NCBI GenBank assembly: GCA_001969505.1
Contig: LSSK01000647.1
Location: 1-25,349 of the forward strand
Direction of reading: 5' to 3'
DNA from: Zancudomyces culisetae
Lineage: Eukaryota; Kickxellomycota; Harpellomycetes; Harpellales; Legeriomycetaceae
Length of the DNA: 25,349 nt
The notes below the pieces were generated by a model that was not told the origin of the DNA, searched no databases, and was given only the letters and a program-made list of their open reading frames with translations. This document shows positions 1 through 10,223 of this stretch, in pieces. Numbering within the stretch: the stretch's first letter is position 1; each line of letters begins with the position of its first letter. The position numbers and the translations under genes are program-made.

Positions 1-1224
1 TAGACTTTTAAAACAACCTAGTGCTAAGAAAAAGTTAATCACTATTTTGATAGTGTTTAAAATTAGTAACAGTGTATACTTGGAAAGCCAGTGAAAAAAA
101 TAATGTGTATACTCGGGAAAAAAAAAACAAGCATTTAACTTGATGTCTACCAAGCTCATCATTCTAAGTTCAAAAAATAAAAATAAAAAGAAAGACAAAC
201 TAATTAGAATGAGGTGAAAAAAAAATGTATTTTTTATTGATATACGAATTCGCTTGTTGAACTGCAAATTATGTGTTTTTAAAACCAAAAGGCTATTTCC
301 ATGTCATGGTTCACAATGTCTGGTATTATCTTATGAATAGGGTAGCAATACACATAGCAGCACATCTATATCTTTGTTCATTCAAACCAGATGTGTTTGT
401 ATATTCACAAGTGGTTTTTGTGAAAATATCAGTATAATTAAATTTGGGAATATTAACTTCAAGCGTATTTTGTTATATAAATTATAAACACAATTACTAC
501 ACATATCAAACATCAAAAATAAAGAAGTTTGCCCATTAGCCTAACCAGCACATTATAAAAGTTGCGATACACAAGAAAGAGCCTGGTAAAAGTAAAACAG
601 ATGAAACCCTTGCTTCAAGTAAAGCCTCTGCAATATGCGAGACTTTCGCTATTAATTTTTGGAGCCATGGAACACACAATAGGGTATACCTAACTGACTT
701 TAATTAATCAGGCGAATTGTCATGTAGAGTATACTTCTTGCATCGAAAATGTAATTCAGTACCCTATGATTATAGTTATTACAGATGTGCCTAAAGTTAT
801 ATCACTACTGCTTCTGTCATTACCTTTAATACTGCCATTATACTGGATTTATTCTTAAATGTGCTATTAACGGAAAACTTTTCACTTGTTTTCGATGTTA
901 CTTTTTTTTTATTTAAAAAAATAAACTCTATATAAACTATTTCGAATATTCATGATGAGTTTAGTACAATAAAAATACAAAAGATAGTAGTTTCATACAG
1001 ATATATAAACCCATCTAGTACCAGTTATTATAGCTACGATTGTGTGTACATTTCAAAGAAATGTTTATCGTCTATACTGAATACTATTATAATTTACTAA
1101 ACACTGTACTTGCGTATTAGCTTTAACGTGTATACAGGCCATTGACAGCAAAGCCTAGAAAGTGGAAAAGCGGAATAAGCGAGAAAATAGGAAATCAAGT
1201 TATTAGGTAGAAAAAGTGTGCACA
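1..1224. other. AT-rich intergenic region, mostly without genes
   Basis: I see no complete gene here. The sequence is rich in A and T runs (for example around 901-920). GTGTATACT occurs twice, at 72-80 and 105-113, with no obvious function. The part at 536-689 is unusually open on the minus strand and is listed separately. The plus-strand reading of about 540-935 is also open apart from TAA at 705-707 and 792-794; I take this to be largely a shadow of the minus-strand exon or an old coding remnant. No tRNA or rRNA signature was recognised. Confidence 0.5.
536..689 (-). CDS. possible terminal exon of a small membrane protein
   Basis: On the minus strand, an acceptor ending TTAG at 690 is followed by 50 open codons ending in TAA at 536-538. 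The peptide is protein-like: a short amphipathic part (IAEALLEARV) followed by a hydrophobic C-terminus (VSSVLLLPGSFLCIATFIMC) that would fit a tail anchor or second membrane span. There is no start codon in the exon, so at least one upstream exon is required. A fitting but weak candidate is ATG GCA GTA TTA AAG at about 828-842 followed by a donor GTAATG and an 8-nt exon, but that needs a 33-nt intron, far shorter than others in this window. I do not recognise the family. The opposite strand is also open, so strand is not certain. Confidence 0.3.
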
Positions 1225-1395
1225 ATGCTAAAGGCAAAGAAAAAAGCAGAGAAGGGGATATACGGACTGGAAAAAAGTTTAGTATCTGGTAGAGCATACA
1301 ATTCCTTTACTTGTAAGGAATTAAAGGAAGCACTGTTTTCAGAAAAAGTGCAACTAGAGCTAGCGTTAAATTACATTTTTGAAGATGAGTCATGA
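1225..1395 (+). CDS. upstream in-frame ORF, possible uORF or first exon of the PARG gene
   Basis: A 56-codon ORF starts at ATG 1225 and ends at TGA 1393-1395. It is lysine and glutamate rich and looks coding (…CKELKEALFSEKVQLELALN…). It is in the same frame as the PARG ORF, and no other stop lies between TGA 1393 and ATG 1426. Two readings fit. It may be a uORF. Or it may be exon 1 of PARG, spliced from a donor GTAAGG at 1313 to an AG at 1401-1402; that intron would be 90 nt, keeps the frame and removes the TGA, giving a 353-residue protein. The acceptor has no good pyrimidine tract, so I do not prefer this model strongly. Confidence 0.35.
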   Translation: MLKAKKKAEKGIYGLEKSLVSGRAYNSFTCKELKEALFSEKVQLELALNYIFEDES

Positions 1396-1399
1396 CTCA
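1386..1399. promoter_or_regulatory. 14-bp palindrome made of two abutting AP-1/Gcn4 sites
   Basis: The sequence TGAGTCATGACTCA is its own reverse complement and consists of two TGA(G/C)TCA bZIP core sites placed directly next to each other. It ends 26 bp upstream of the ATG used for the PARG gene. Cores of this kind are bound by AP-1/Gcn4-type bZIP factors; use in this organism is inferred. The site overlaps the stop codon of an upstream in-frame ORF, so it may lie inside the transcript. Confidence 0.4.
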
Positions 1400-1425
1400 A
1401 AGTTTATGAAGACTCAAAAAAAAAC

Positions 1426-2376
1426 ATGAAGTTACAACGAGCGTTGCGGTCAATAGTGCAGATGGGAACCGTTATAGCAACATTAAGGCTACAGTATAGT
1501 TTACCAACAACCCAAGAGGTGCGGCTTGACATAAACAGGTTGAAGAGAAGCGTAACAAAAACAACATTCTATCCCCATGACGAGCAGTTTGTTTCAGAGT
1601 TTCGAAATAATAGAAGCAGAAACTGGACTGAAGGAAAGGCTATGGTAAGAGTAGTAGACGCTGATTGTGTTACAGTCGCGCAAAAATTAATAGAATTACA
1701 TCCAAACCACGCAAAAACACCAGCAGTTTTAGTGTTTGCATCAAAGACAATGCCAGGGGGAGGATACAAAAAGGGTACTGGAAACCAGGAAGAAGAGATA
1801 TGCAGGAGAAGCTGGCTATGGAATAATCTGGATGATCCGTATTCATTTGATGCCAACAGAGCCTGGTCATATCCGATTCCTGAATTCGGCGGTATATATT
1901 CACCTGATGTGGCTGTGTTCAGAAAATCAGAAAATGAAGGTTATATGTTTATGGAGGAACCATTGTATTTAAATTTTATTAACGTATCACCCTATTCGAA
2001 TATCCAGATAAATGATGTTAACCATTATGGTAGAAGGGAAATGCGAATCGCTGATGAAACCGCTCGAAATTATATGCGAAAGATGGAGGTCATATTGAAT
2101 ATAGCCCGGGCACAGGGACACAAATCTGTTGTATTGGGTAGGTTTGGGTGTGTAGGAAGTACATGTAAGGCTGCGCGCCATTTGGCTGAGATGTGGAAAG
2201 AGGTTATTGAAAAATCACCTTATGCCTACAGAGAGTTTTTCGATGATATTGTATTTGCTGTAGAGGATTTATTGGACGAAAAGGAAGTGCCCACACCCAG
2301 CGGAAGGCATGTTAGCGTTGCAACAGCTTTTGGCGATATGTTTGGTGTAGAGATAGAAAATATTGATTTTTTTTAG
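1426..2376 (+). CDS. bacterial/fungal-type poly(ADP-ribose) glycohydrolase (TIGR02452/DUF2263 family)
   Basis: The product removes poly(ADP-ribose) from proteins by hydrolysing ribose-ribose bonds, and belongs to the macrodomain superfamily. From this ATG it has 316 residues, usual for the microbial-type family. The family signature GGG-x7-QEE is present at residues 111-123 (GGGYKKGTGNQEE), with the catalytic glutamate in QEE, followed by RRS. IYSPDVAVFR (157-166) is the conserved strand seen as IYSPxVxVFR in relatives, and VLGRFGC (236-242) is the late macrodomain core. N-terminal residues 22-52 (LQYSLP…VRL…TTFYP) match the family's helical lead-in, which supports a start at or near 1426. 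After FGC the usual glycine/asparagine-rich loop (GCGxFxNxP) is replaced by VGSTCKAAR, so substrate contacts there may differ. The gene runs tail-to-tail with the GABA transaminase, with 199 bp between stops. Family assignment is strong; activity is inferred. Confidence 0.9.
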   Translation: MKLQRALRSIVQMGTVIATLRLQYSLPTTQEVRLDINRLKRSVTKTTFYPHDEQFVSEFRNNRSRNWTEGKAMVRVVDADCVTVAQKLIELHPNHAKTPAVLVFASKTMPGGGYKKGTGNQEEEICRRSWLWNNLDDPYSFDANRAWSYPIPEFGGIYSPDVAVFRKSENEGYMFMEEPLYLNFINVSPYSNIQINDVNHYGRREMRIADETARNYMRKMEVILNIARAQGHKSVVLGRFGCVGSTCKAARHLAEMWKEVIEKSPYAYREFFDDIVFAVEDLLDEKEVPTPSGRHVSVATAFGDMFGVEIENIDFF

Positions 2377-2575
2377 GTATTGGGAACTCCTAACATTTAC
2401 GCTATTCCTATTTTTAATGTTTTTTTTATTTCATTTAATACTTAATATTTCAGATTAAAAAAGGAGAAAAATACCAGGTAAAATCAGTAGCACATGTCTT
2501 TAAAGTCATAAAAAGAACAGCTAGCGTTTGTCATTCTATTGTAAAGTTAATTTTTCCCCCTCCTCTATAATAAAT

Positions 2576-4453
2576 TCATGGCCAGTATTCATCGTAGATT
2601 GCGCCTAGCACGAGTTCGAATTTTGGCAGAAATTCGTTTACATGTTTATTCGCAAAAGTCAGGCTAGGTCTAAACCTGATAGTTGAAGTACCACTGCCGT
2701 CAATCATGATCCCGTTACTACGGAGCAAAAACAGAACTCTTTGCTGAATTTCGCGAGTGGGACAATCAAACGAAATAAAAGTACCACTACCCCTGAGGTT
2801 TCTGATGACTCTGTGATAACGGACAGAAAGAGGCCTAAGGTGTGACATGAGATACCTACCCGTCCTCATGTTTTGTTGCAAAAGATCGTCTCGTTGGATG
2901 GTATCTACTACTGCCTTAGAATGTGCTAGTTTTATCGGTTCAGCACTCCATTTATTCAAAATTTCGTGAGACTGGGCGATTTTCAGCTCATCAGTAAAGT
3001 AAAACCCAGAAGATTGCATTTTACTAGAAAAAGTCACAATATCAGGTGGGCTTTCAAGGCCCCATTTTTCGTGAGCCCAAAAAGTTCCAGTAGTACCAAC
3101 TCCTGTCTGTGTTTCATCAACAATTAAGAAGACACCATGTTCTTTTGTAATGCGTCTAAGCTCCCTAAAAAAGTCATTGCTGGCGTGCTTATCACCACCT
3201 TCACAAAAAATGGGTTCCACAACAAGAGCAGCTACAGGGGAAAATTGCCCTTCAATCATCTTTTCAACCCTACTCAAGCATAACTTTTCCTCATTTTTAT
3301 TCTCAGTCTCATAATTGTCCAAAGGGTATTTGAGCTCTGGAAAAGGCACGAAAGAGCATAAGATTGCCGAGTCATTTTCTTTTTGTAGGGGTACTATATC
3401 ATCCGCCTTTGTAGAGGAAGCGTTTCCACCAGAAACTTCGCTTTTGAACGATATAAATGAGACTTTTGAATTTTCTAGTGCCTTGTTCCTAACCGCATTT
3501 TCCGTCTCGAGGTTAGAAGATTTGAACCTACGAGATTTCTCGTGTACGAGTATTGTTGCCCTAAGTGCTACTTCATTAGGATCTACCCCAGTTGCCGCTA
3601 TAAACATACAGATGTGTATATTGTTTTATATATCCATTGGTTTGAAGGAAACTTGGCTTCTAGTAGGCGACATGACAATTAACACAATGGTTGAAAAAAA
3701 AACGTCGAAATCAAGACTTACATGTGAATACATTGTCCATCCCCTTTGGCCCCACTGTTAAATATGTGTTCTCTAGTTTTTTGCACCAGTCTTTGGATAA
3801 TGTAATATCCAATGTTGGAGTATTTGTAAGTGCAATGAGCGTATCTTCGGATTGGGATGCCTTTAGCAACTCTGGATGATTATAGCCCAGTGGAATGGAT
3901 GATCCTTGCATGTACAAGTCCAGCATCTATTTCATATTCGATTATTTGCCCTGTACCATTAGCACGCGTTGAAGTTTTTTTAAACGACAATATGACATGC
4001 TTATTTAATTGATCTAGCATCAAACACGTATATACAATTATAAATGGTTGTATAAATGTAGTTATTCACTTACAGTATTTCCGTCGACATCGATTAGATA
4101 ATTTCCAACTGACTTTGAATAATCTAAAAGTTTCAAGTCAATATAGTGGGATATGGCAAGAAAAGCAAAGTAATAATAAAAAATATCAACATAATATAAA
4201 CACTAGACGCACCTATAGCTAGTGAATTGGTACGGACAAGCTGATACTTCTTTAATTCCTCGGAGGCTTTAATACTGAGTGGTCCAGGATAATCTGTTAC
4301 CATTTTGGGACCCTTTGGTTCCTTTAGATCAAGCAAGCCTGAGCTCACATATTTCCTAATCATGCAGGTGTTGTTTGTGATTATTCTAAATCTCTCTGTT
4401 ATATTTTTGGCATGCGAAGCCTTGTTTAATTGTCGAAAAGAACCTAGCATCAT
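2576..4453 (-). CDS. UGA1: 4-aminobutyrate (GABA) aminotransferase, divergent
   Basis: This class III PLP-dependent aminotransferase would convert GABA and 2-oxoglutarate to succinate semialdehyde and glutamate. Four exons fit in phase: 4453-4213, 4123-4074, 3926-3722 and 3597-2576, giving 505 residues against about 470-500 in relatives. The N-terminus is basic and hydroxylated, so mitochondrial import is possible. Conserved blocks are DYPGP (54-58), GNYLIDVDGNT, SSIPLGYNHPEL, VVEPIFCEGGD (291-301), VDETQTGVG with Asp326, TFSSKMQ with Lys358 as likely PLP lysine, and RFRPSL (473-478). Several cofactor-site motifs are changed: the SFHGR stretch is absent (SFKSEVSGG instead), the usual S/A-D-A-N-E after glycine reads VDPNE, SKKM reads SSKM, and NTWxGDP reads NKWSAEP. 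It may be a weak enzyme, a paralogue with another substrate, or inactive. The first exon start ATG is directly followed by a second methionine. Confidence 0.85.
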
Positions 4454-5106
4454 TTTTCGTATCGTTTTGTTTCGTTTCGTCTAAACAGTTTATTTGCTTG
4501 TAATCGTTTGGTGTTATCGCTAAATATTTTTGATAGTATAAAGACCTTTTTTGACGACAAATTATAAAGACAAAAAAATAAAACGCTCAAATATCCGTTT
4601 CGCTTTAAATACACAAGGCTTGGTTTAATTTATAGTTGTTTGGAAAACAGGGAAGAGGATACCTGATCTTTCAAGATTGTATTGTGAAAAAAAGGTTAAT
4701 GGCTGGTTTGGTAGTTGATGGATTGCAAATTATTTTGAATAGCCAATTGATGAGCATCAATCATTCTATCTACACTCTCATTGAGAAAAAAATATTTTTT
4801 TTCAAGACAGTCCCATCCTATACATAAATATGAGGGTTGCTAGACTTCACTAGATTTCAAAGGTGCAAAGTTATGAAACATTCTCCCTGGAAGTGAATAG
4901 TATATGCAAATGGGTCCTAATAATGCTATATAAACATTGGTCTAACACCATTTTAACAATGAAATAGGCAAAAAAGAAAGCGGTCAAAAGTGGGTTATAT
5001 TCTGTATATTCACTGACGTGCTCGTCTGTTCAAAAAAATAAAACAGAAAAATAGGTAGATACACTAGGCACCAGTAGAATCAGGCGAAATAAAAAAATTT
5101 AATTTA
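4454..5106. other. intergenic region between two minus-strand genes
   Basis: This 653-bp stretch should hold the promoter of the GABA transaminase (next to 4453) and the 3' end of spermidine synthase (next to 5107). A plus-strand frame at about 4636-4827 is open for 63 codons but begins with TTG, has no family resemblance and is very AT-rich; I do not call it a gene. Confidence 0.4.
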
Positions 5107-6422
<1,316 letters not shown>

Positions 6423-6973
6423 GTTTGATGTCGCAGGCAATTGATTTTGTTGAGGTCAAAGGTATTACAGAATATGAATAGCCCTATTTTTCTTACTATT
6501 TTACTATTCGCAAACCGTATGATATATGTGTGCTTTCAATTTTTAAAAAAAAAATGTAAAAAAAAAATTTTTTTTGATCCATAATGCACTATCCAATTGG
6601 CAATCAGGTAAAAATATAGCCCATTTTGCTGATAAAAAAAATGCGGCAAAACAATTCAGTTAATAATTTGGCGAGATTTAGCTTTTATCTAATAGCAAGT
6701 ATGAAGTTTGAAAGATGAAGCTCCAATGTTTATCGCAGGATTTTGGATGAAATTATCTTGTTCAGTAGCAAAAAAGCGGGAATATTTCAAATTCAGAGGA
6801 AATCCACTATTTGCATTTTGCTTCTAAACTGTTGAAACTATAGATAGGCACATATTCGTTTGGTTAACAAGGTGAGTTTATTATATGAGAATACCTGCTT
6901 TAAATTTATTTAGCGCAATCGTAGAGGCAACAAGAAAATAACCAAGATTCAATAGCAAAAATAGAATTTTACC
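6423..6973. promoter_or_regulatory. divergent intergenic region between SPE3 and MIC19
   Basis: This region separates two divergently transcribed genes and probably contains both promoters. A run of A then T (about 6541-6576) could exclude nucleosomes. On the Mic19 side, AACAAG|GTGAGT at 6871/6872 and an acceptor GTAG ending at 6924 would make a possible 53-nt intron in the 5' untranslated leader, slightly shorter than the coding introns seen here. No convincing ORF was found. Confidence 0.4.
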
Positions 6974-8036
6974 ATGGGCGCTCAGAGTTCGAAAGGGGAG
7001 GTTGTTTATGATGACAATGTTTCCATCAAGGTAAAGAGTTTACAAAAATGATAATCAGGCGTAGTACTAGCCTTTAGTAATGCTATTGTATTGGCGTCTG
7101 TCGCCATTTAATTCTGAACAATAAACAGATGGTACAACAATAATATTGTGATTAGGTTTCAGGAGATGTATTAAGCAGAGTATACAGTAGAGAGGTATTT
7201 TTTTATTTTTAATTTCCATTTTCCTTTATTAGAAATACAAATAAACAAATCCACATTCTCAGTGCGGTTGAGAAAACGTATATGGTTGAAAAGATGAAGA
7301 TTTTTCTAAAAATACTCATCAGCAGACATTAATAAAATGCATTAATGCAATTAAATAGCCAAATGTAGCCGAAGTAGTGTCACAAAAGCCAATGGAGGTT
7401 TCCGTTAAAGCAGAAAAACCAAACATGGATGAACAAGAGATTCAAAAGAATGTAGATAAAGCGCTATCCCTACATCTTACAGATAAACAAAGCAAGGTGG
7501 ATAAACTTAGAGAGCGTCTCTTGAGCACCGCCAGCTTGAATGAAGAGATTAAACAACTGGAGGAAAAAATTGCAGCTTCTCAGAGGTACTTTTCTTATTA
7601 AGGCGTATATTTTATGAGTTGTAATTGAGTGAATTGTATTTTTCCTATATCAGCTGAAGTTTGCTTACAGATGTCGTTCTAATAGTGTTGTTGGTACTGA
7701 AATTAGTATTGATGCAGATATATTTGAACATTTCAATCGTTCTAACACTATCTGTTTTTTTTTTGTACTAGGAACAACTCAAGTATAGTGGCCGAATTGA
7801 ATGAGGCGAGAGAAAAGGTTATCGAATGTTACAAAAATAATCAAGATACCTCCTTAAACTGCTGGAAAAGCGTCGATGAGTTTTTACATACCACTCAGAA
7901 GGCTATTAAGGTAATATTTGCTTTAGATAGACATAATTTATATCCACAATAAAGCATTAGCAGCTTGATTCCATTACTTTCTTTCCGCTAAAAAAAATAT
8001 CGATGTAATCACTAGGATAACGCCCTCAGTCTGTAA
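6974..8036 (+). CDS. MIC19: MICOS complex subunit Mic19 (CHCH-domain protein)
   Basis: Mic19 is a peripheral inner-membrane protein of mitochondria that links Mic60 to the rest of the MICOS complex at crista junctions. Five exons fit in phase: 6974-7030, 7156-7194, 7359-7585, 7772-7910 and 8016-8036, giving 160 residues. The start MGAQSSK matches the N-myristoylation signal known for metazoan Mic19, and the ATG sits in ACCATGG. A charged helical region that should form a coiled coil runs from about 60 to 125. The C-terminal CHCH-like hairpin has Cys127 and Cys138 in VIECYKN…LNCWKSVDEF, the fungal pattern with CW. The spacing is C-x10-C and there is no second cysteine pair, so only one disulfide is possible. 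The last exon adds only DNALSL and a stop; its acceptor CACTAG is the least certain part of the model. Confidence 0.8.
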
Positions 8037-8447
8037 CTCTGTAGAACAGACTTTAACTATCGTACTCATATATTTGTTTTCTACTTTCTTTCAGCTCTTT
8101 TTGGTCTTGCGCAAAGTAGCGATTACGGGGATTATGTGTTATTAGCAGTCTTCTCTTTGGATACTGCGATAAATTCTATTTTTTACTAGCTATGCAGGGT
8201 AATAAACGTGTTTTTCACTCTTTTCTAGAGCTTATACCTCACAAAGTGAAACTATAACCATTGTCAACGATGAATGGGTGCAGTGGGGAGGGGGGGGAGG
8301 TGATTTGAGTATGTGGAGGAGGTTTAATTTACTTTATACCATTAAGAAAAGTTCAAAAGAGAAAAATAGTGGGGTTCAATAAATCACGTAAAAAAAAGTG
8401 AATGTTAAAGGAGTAGGCAAAAATTCACTAGACCCAAAAATGGCGGA
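8037..8447. other. convergent 3' intergenic region with G-rich tract
   Basis: This lies between the stop codons of Mic19 (+) and RPE1 (-), so it holds both 3' ends. Apart from a G-rich block at 8285-8322 it is AT-rich and contains no ORF worth calling. Confidence 0.5.
8285..8322 (+). repeat. G-rich tract with G-quadruplex potential
   Basis: GGGG-A-G8-A-GG at 8285-8300 is followed by TGTGGAGGAGG at 8312-8322. This is very unlike the surrounding AT-rich sequence. Runs of G with single-A loops could fold into a G-quadruplex on the plus strand. It sits between two convergent genes, where it might affect polymerase pausing or 3' end formation; that role is inferred. Confidence 0.45.
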
Positions 8448-9710
8448 TTAGTTGTTTAGCCACTTTTTTTTTGCCAATCCAGCCTCAGCCAACCTTCTCA
8501 TTTCGGAAATGGCATCCTTAGGAGAGGCAGCATTGAAGATTGAACTTCCTGCGACAAACACGTTGGCACCAGCTTCGGAAACTTGAGTGATGTTGTCTGG
8601 TCCAATTCCTCCATCAACTTGAATGTCGAGTTTGGGAAATCTTTTTCTCAGGCTCCAAATTTTGGGTATCATATCTGGCATAAAAGATTGTCCACCAAAC
8701 CCTGGTTCAACCGTCATTATCAAAACCTGATCTACTTTGTCACAATATGGGAAGATCGTCTCTATGTCTGTCTTTGGCTTTACGGTTATACTAGCTCTCA
8801 TATTATGCGCATGTATTACATCTATCAACGCCCCTGCATCCTCTATTCAAGAATAAGACAAGAGTTTTGCAGATGTTCCAATGTTAAAATACAAAATAAA
8901 TGGTATCAATAATGGGAGGATAAAAGGAAGTAAAGCTAAAGACACTTCCTTCCTCCCCTGCCATCATATTCCCTCACTTACTTGTTGCTTCAATGTGAAA
9001 TCCATACTGATCTGCCCCTGCCTTTTGGAAATCCTTTACCCACTATGTTCCAGTAATATTATTTTTTGGGAATTTAGCAAGATTATGTTTCGTGAACCCG
9101 TGATTTTAAACAGGGGATAAATTTCAAGATTAATTGGTACTGATTTGTTGTTTGACTAAATTTCTGGTATGTTTTTGATAAAAATGCACATGTATATATA
9201 TAAATATCTATATAAATGTACATAAATCAATGTGTATTCACAAAAAGTAAAATACCTGTTCAGGATTGGAAACCATCAAGTGGCAATCCAAGAAACCTTT
9301 AGTGTGTGGTCTCACAGATTTAATGACTGGAGCTCCGATAGTCAGATTTGGTACAAAATTTCTATTCGATTACAAAATGACTTTATACTCATCGTTCTTC
9401 ACAGTAGTAAAACAGTAGAGTACAGAGTCATTTATTTATATATGAAAAATAGACTTACCCATCCATAACATCTACATTTGTTACAAGACAAAGTTTTTAA
9501 TTCATATACGCTTATAAAGCCAAAGTAAAGAGTATCACAATAAAACAAGAAACAAGAAATAGGACCAAAGTAATAAATGATATTCTAATTTGTCTAATAC
9601 ATACCCATGTGTAGGTAATCCGCACCACAGGTCAACATTCTCTCGCATTCTTGTGCCAGCTTTCCAAAATCGCCCGAGAGCAAGGAAGGAGCTATTTTCA
9701 CCTGGAGCAT
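8448..9710 (-). CDS. RPE1: ribulose-phosphate 3-epimerase
   Basis: The product interconverts ribulose 5-phosphate and xylulose 5-phosphate in the pentose phosphate pathway, in the cytosol. Five exons fit in phase: 9710-9605, 9471-9459, 9361-9256, 9042-8982 and 8842-8448, giving 226 residues, the usual length for this TIM barrel. Catalytic and metal-binding residues are in place: Ser9 in IAPSLLS, His34 and Asp36 in LHMDVMDG, His67 in DCHLMV, and Asp172 in VDGG; MTVEPGFGGQSF (138-149) is the phosphate-binding loop. The second exon is only 13 nt and, with a G from exon 1 and an A from exon 3, encodes DVMDG, including catalytic Asp36. The C-terminus KKKWLNN is basic. All key residues are present, so the enzyme should be active. 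Confidence 0.96.
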
Positions 9711-10223
9711 TTTGAATATACTGTTTATCTTTGTTGGCTGAATTTTGGTAATTTTATCTCCAAGATGTAGGAGGAACCTTGTCGCTTTTTTAGTATGTTG
9801 GTTGTGATTTTTTTTAGTTATTTATGATTGAGTTTAGATATTCAAGATTCAGCATTTAAATGATTCCAACAAAGCGGGTTTTAATTTTACATTTTTGCTT
9901 TTTGTGGCATCAGTTTGATTTTAAGCAAAGCTATTGGATTAATGGTCAATTTATCACTATTACAAACCTCTATTATTTTATTGGGTCGAAAATGAATTAA
10001 CAGGATACAGTGGTGGGAAATAAAATTGCAGAAAAGGAAGTCAAGTTTCCTGCATATTTACGCAAATTGGTATTTGAAATCAAAAAGCATATGAAAGTAG
10101 CTAAAATCTATGATTTTAAAACAAGTTTACAAATTTGAAAATTATAAAAGACAGTAATAAAAATGGTACACCTCGTTTGCGGCACACCAGTCTAATGCTA
10201 AAAGATAAATCATAATAAATAGA
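9711..10223. other. intergenic region upstream of RPE1
   Basis: This 513-bp stretch contains the RPE1 promoter and the 3' end of the P450 gene. It is AT-rich, with short A and T runs, and I see no ORF, RNA gene or clear motif in it. Confidence 0.4.

Noticed and set aside
1569-2181. Open frames on the minus strand and in other frames across the PARG gene
   Set aside because: Shadows of the conserved PARG frame; their peptides have no family resemblance.
3315-3879. Plus-strand ORFs over the GABA transaminase
   Set aside because: They are antisense to exons confirmed by conserved aminotransferase motifs.
9232-9468. 78-codon plus-strand ORF
   Set aside because: Antisense to RPE1 exons 2 and 3, which carry the DVMDG and DCHLMV motifs.
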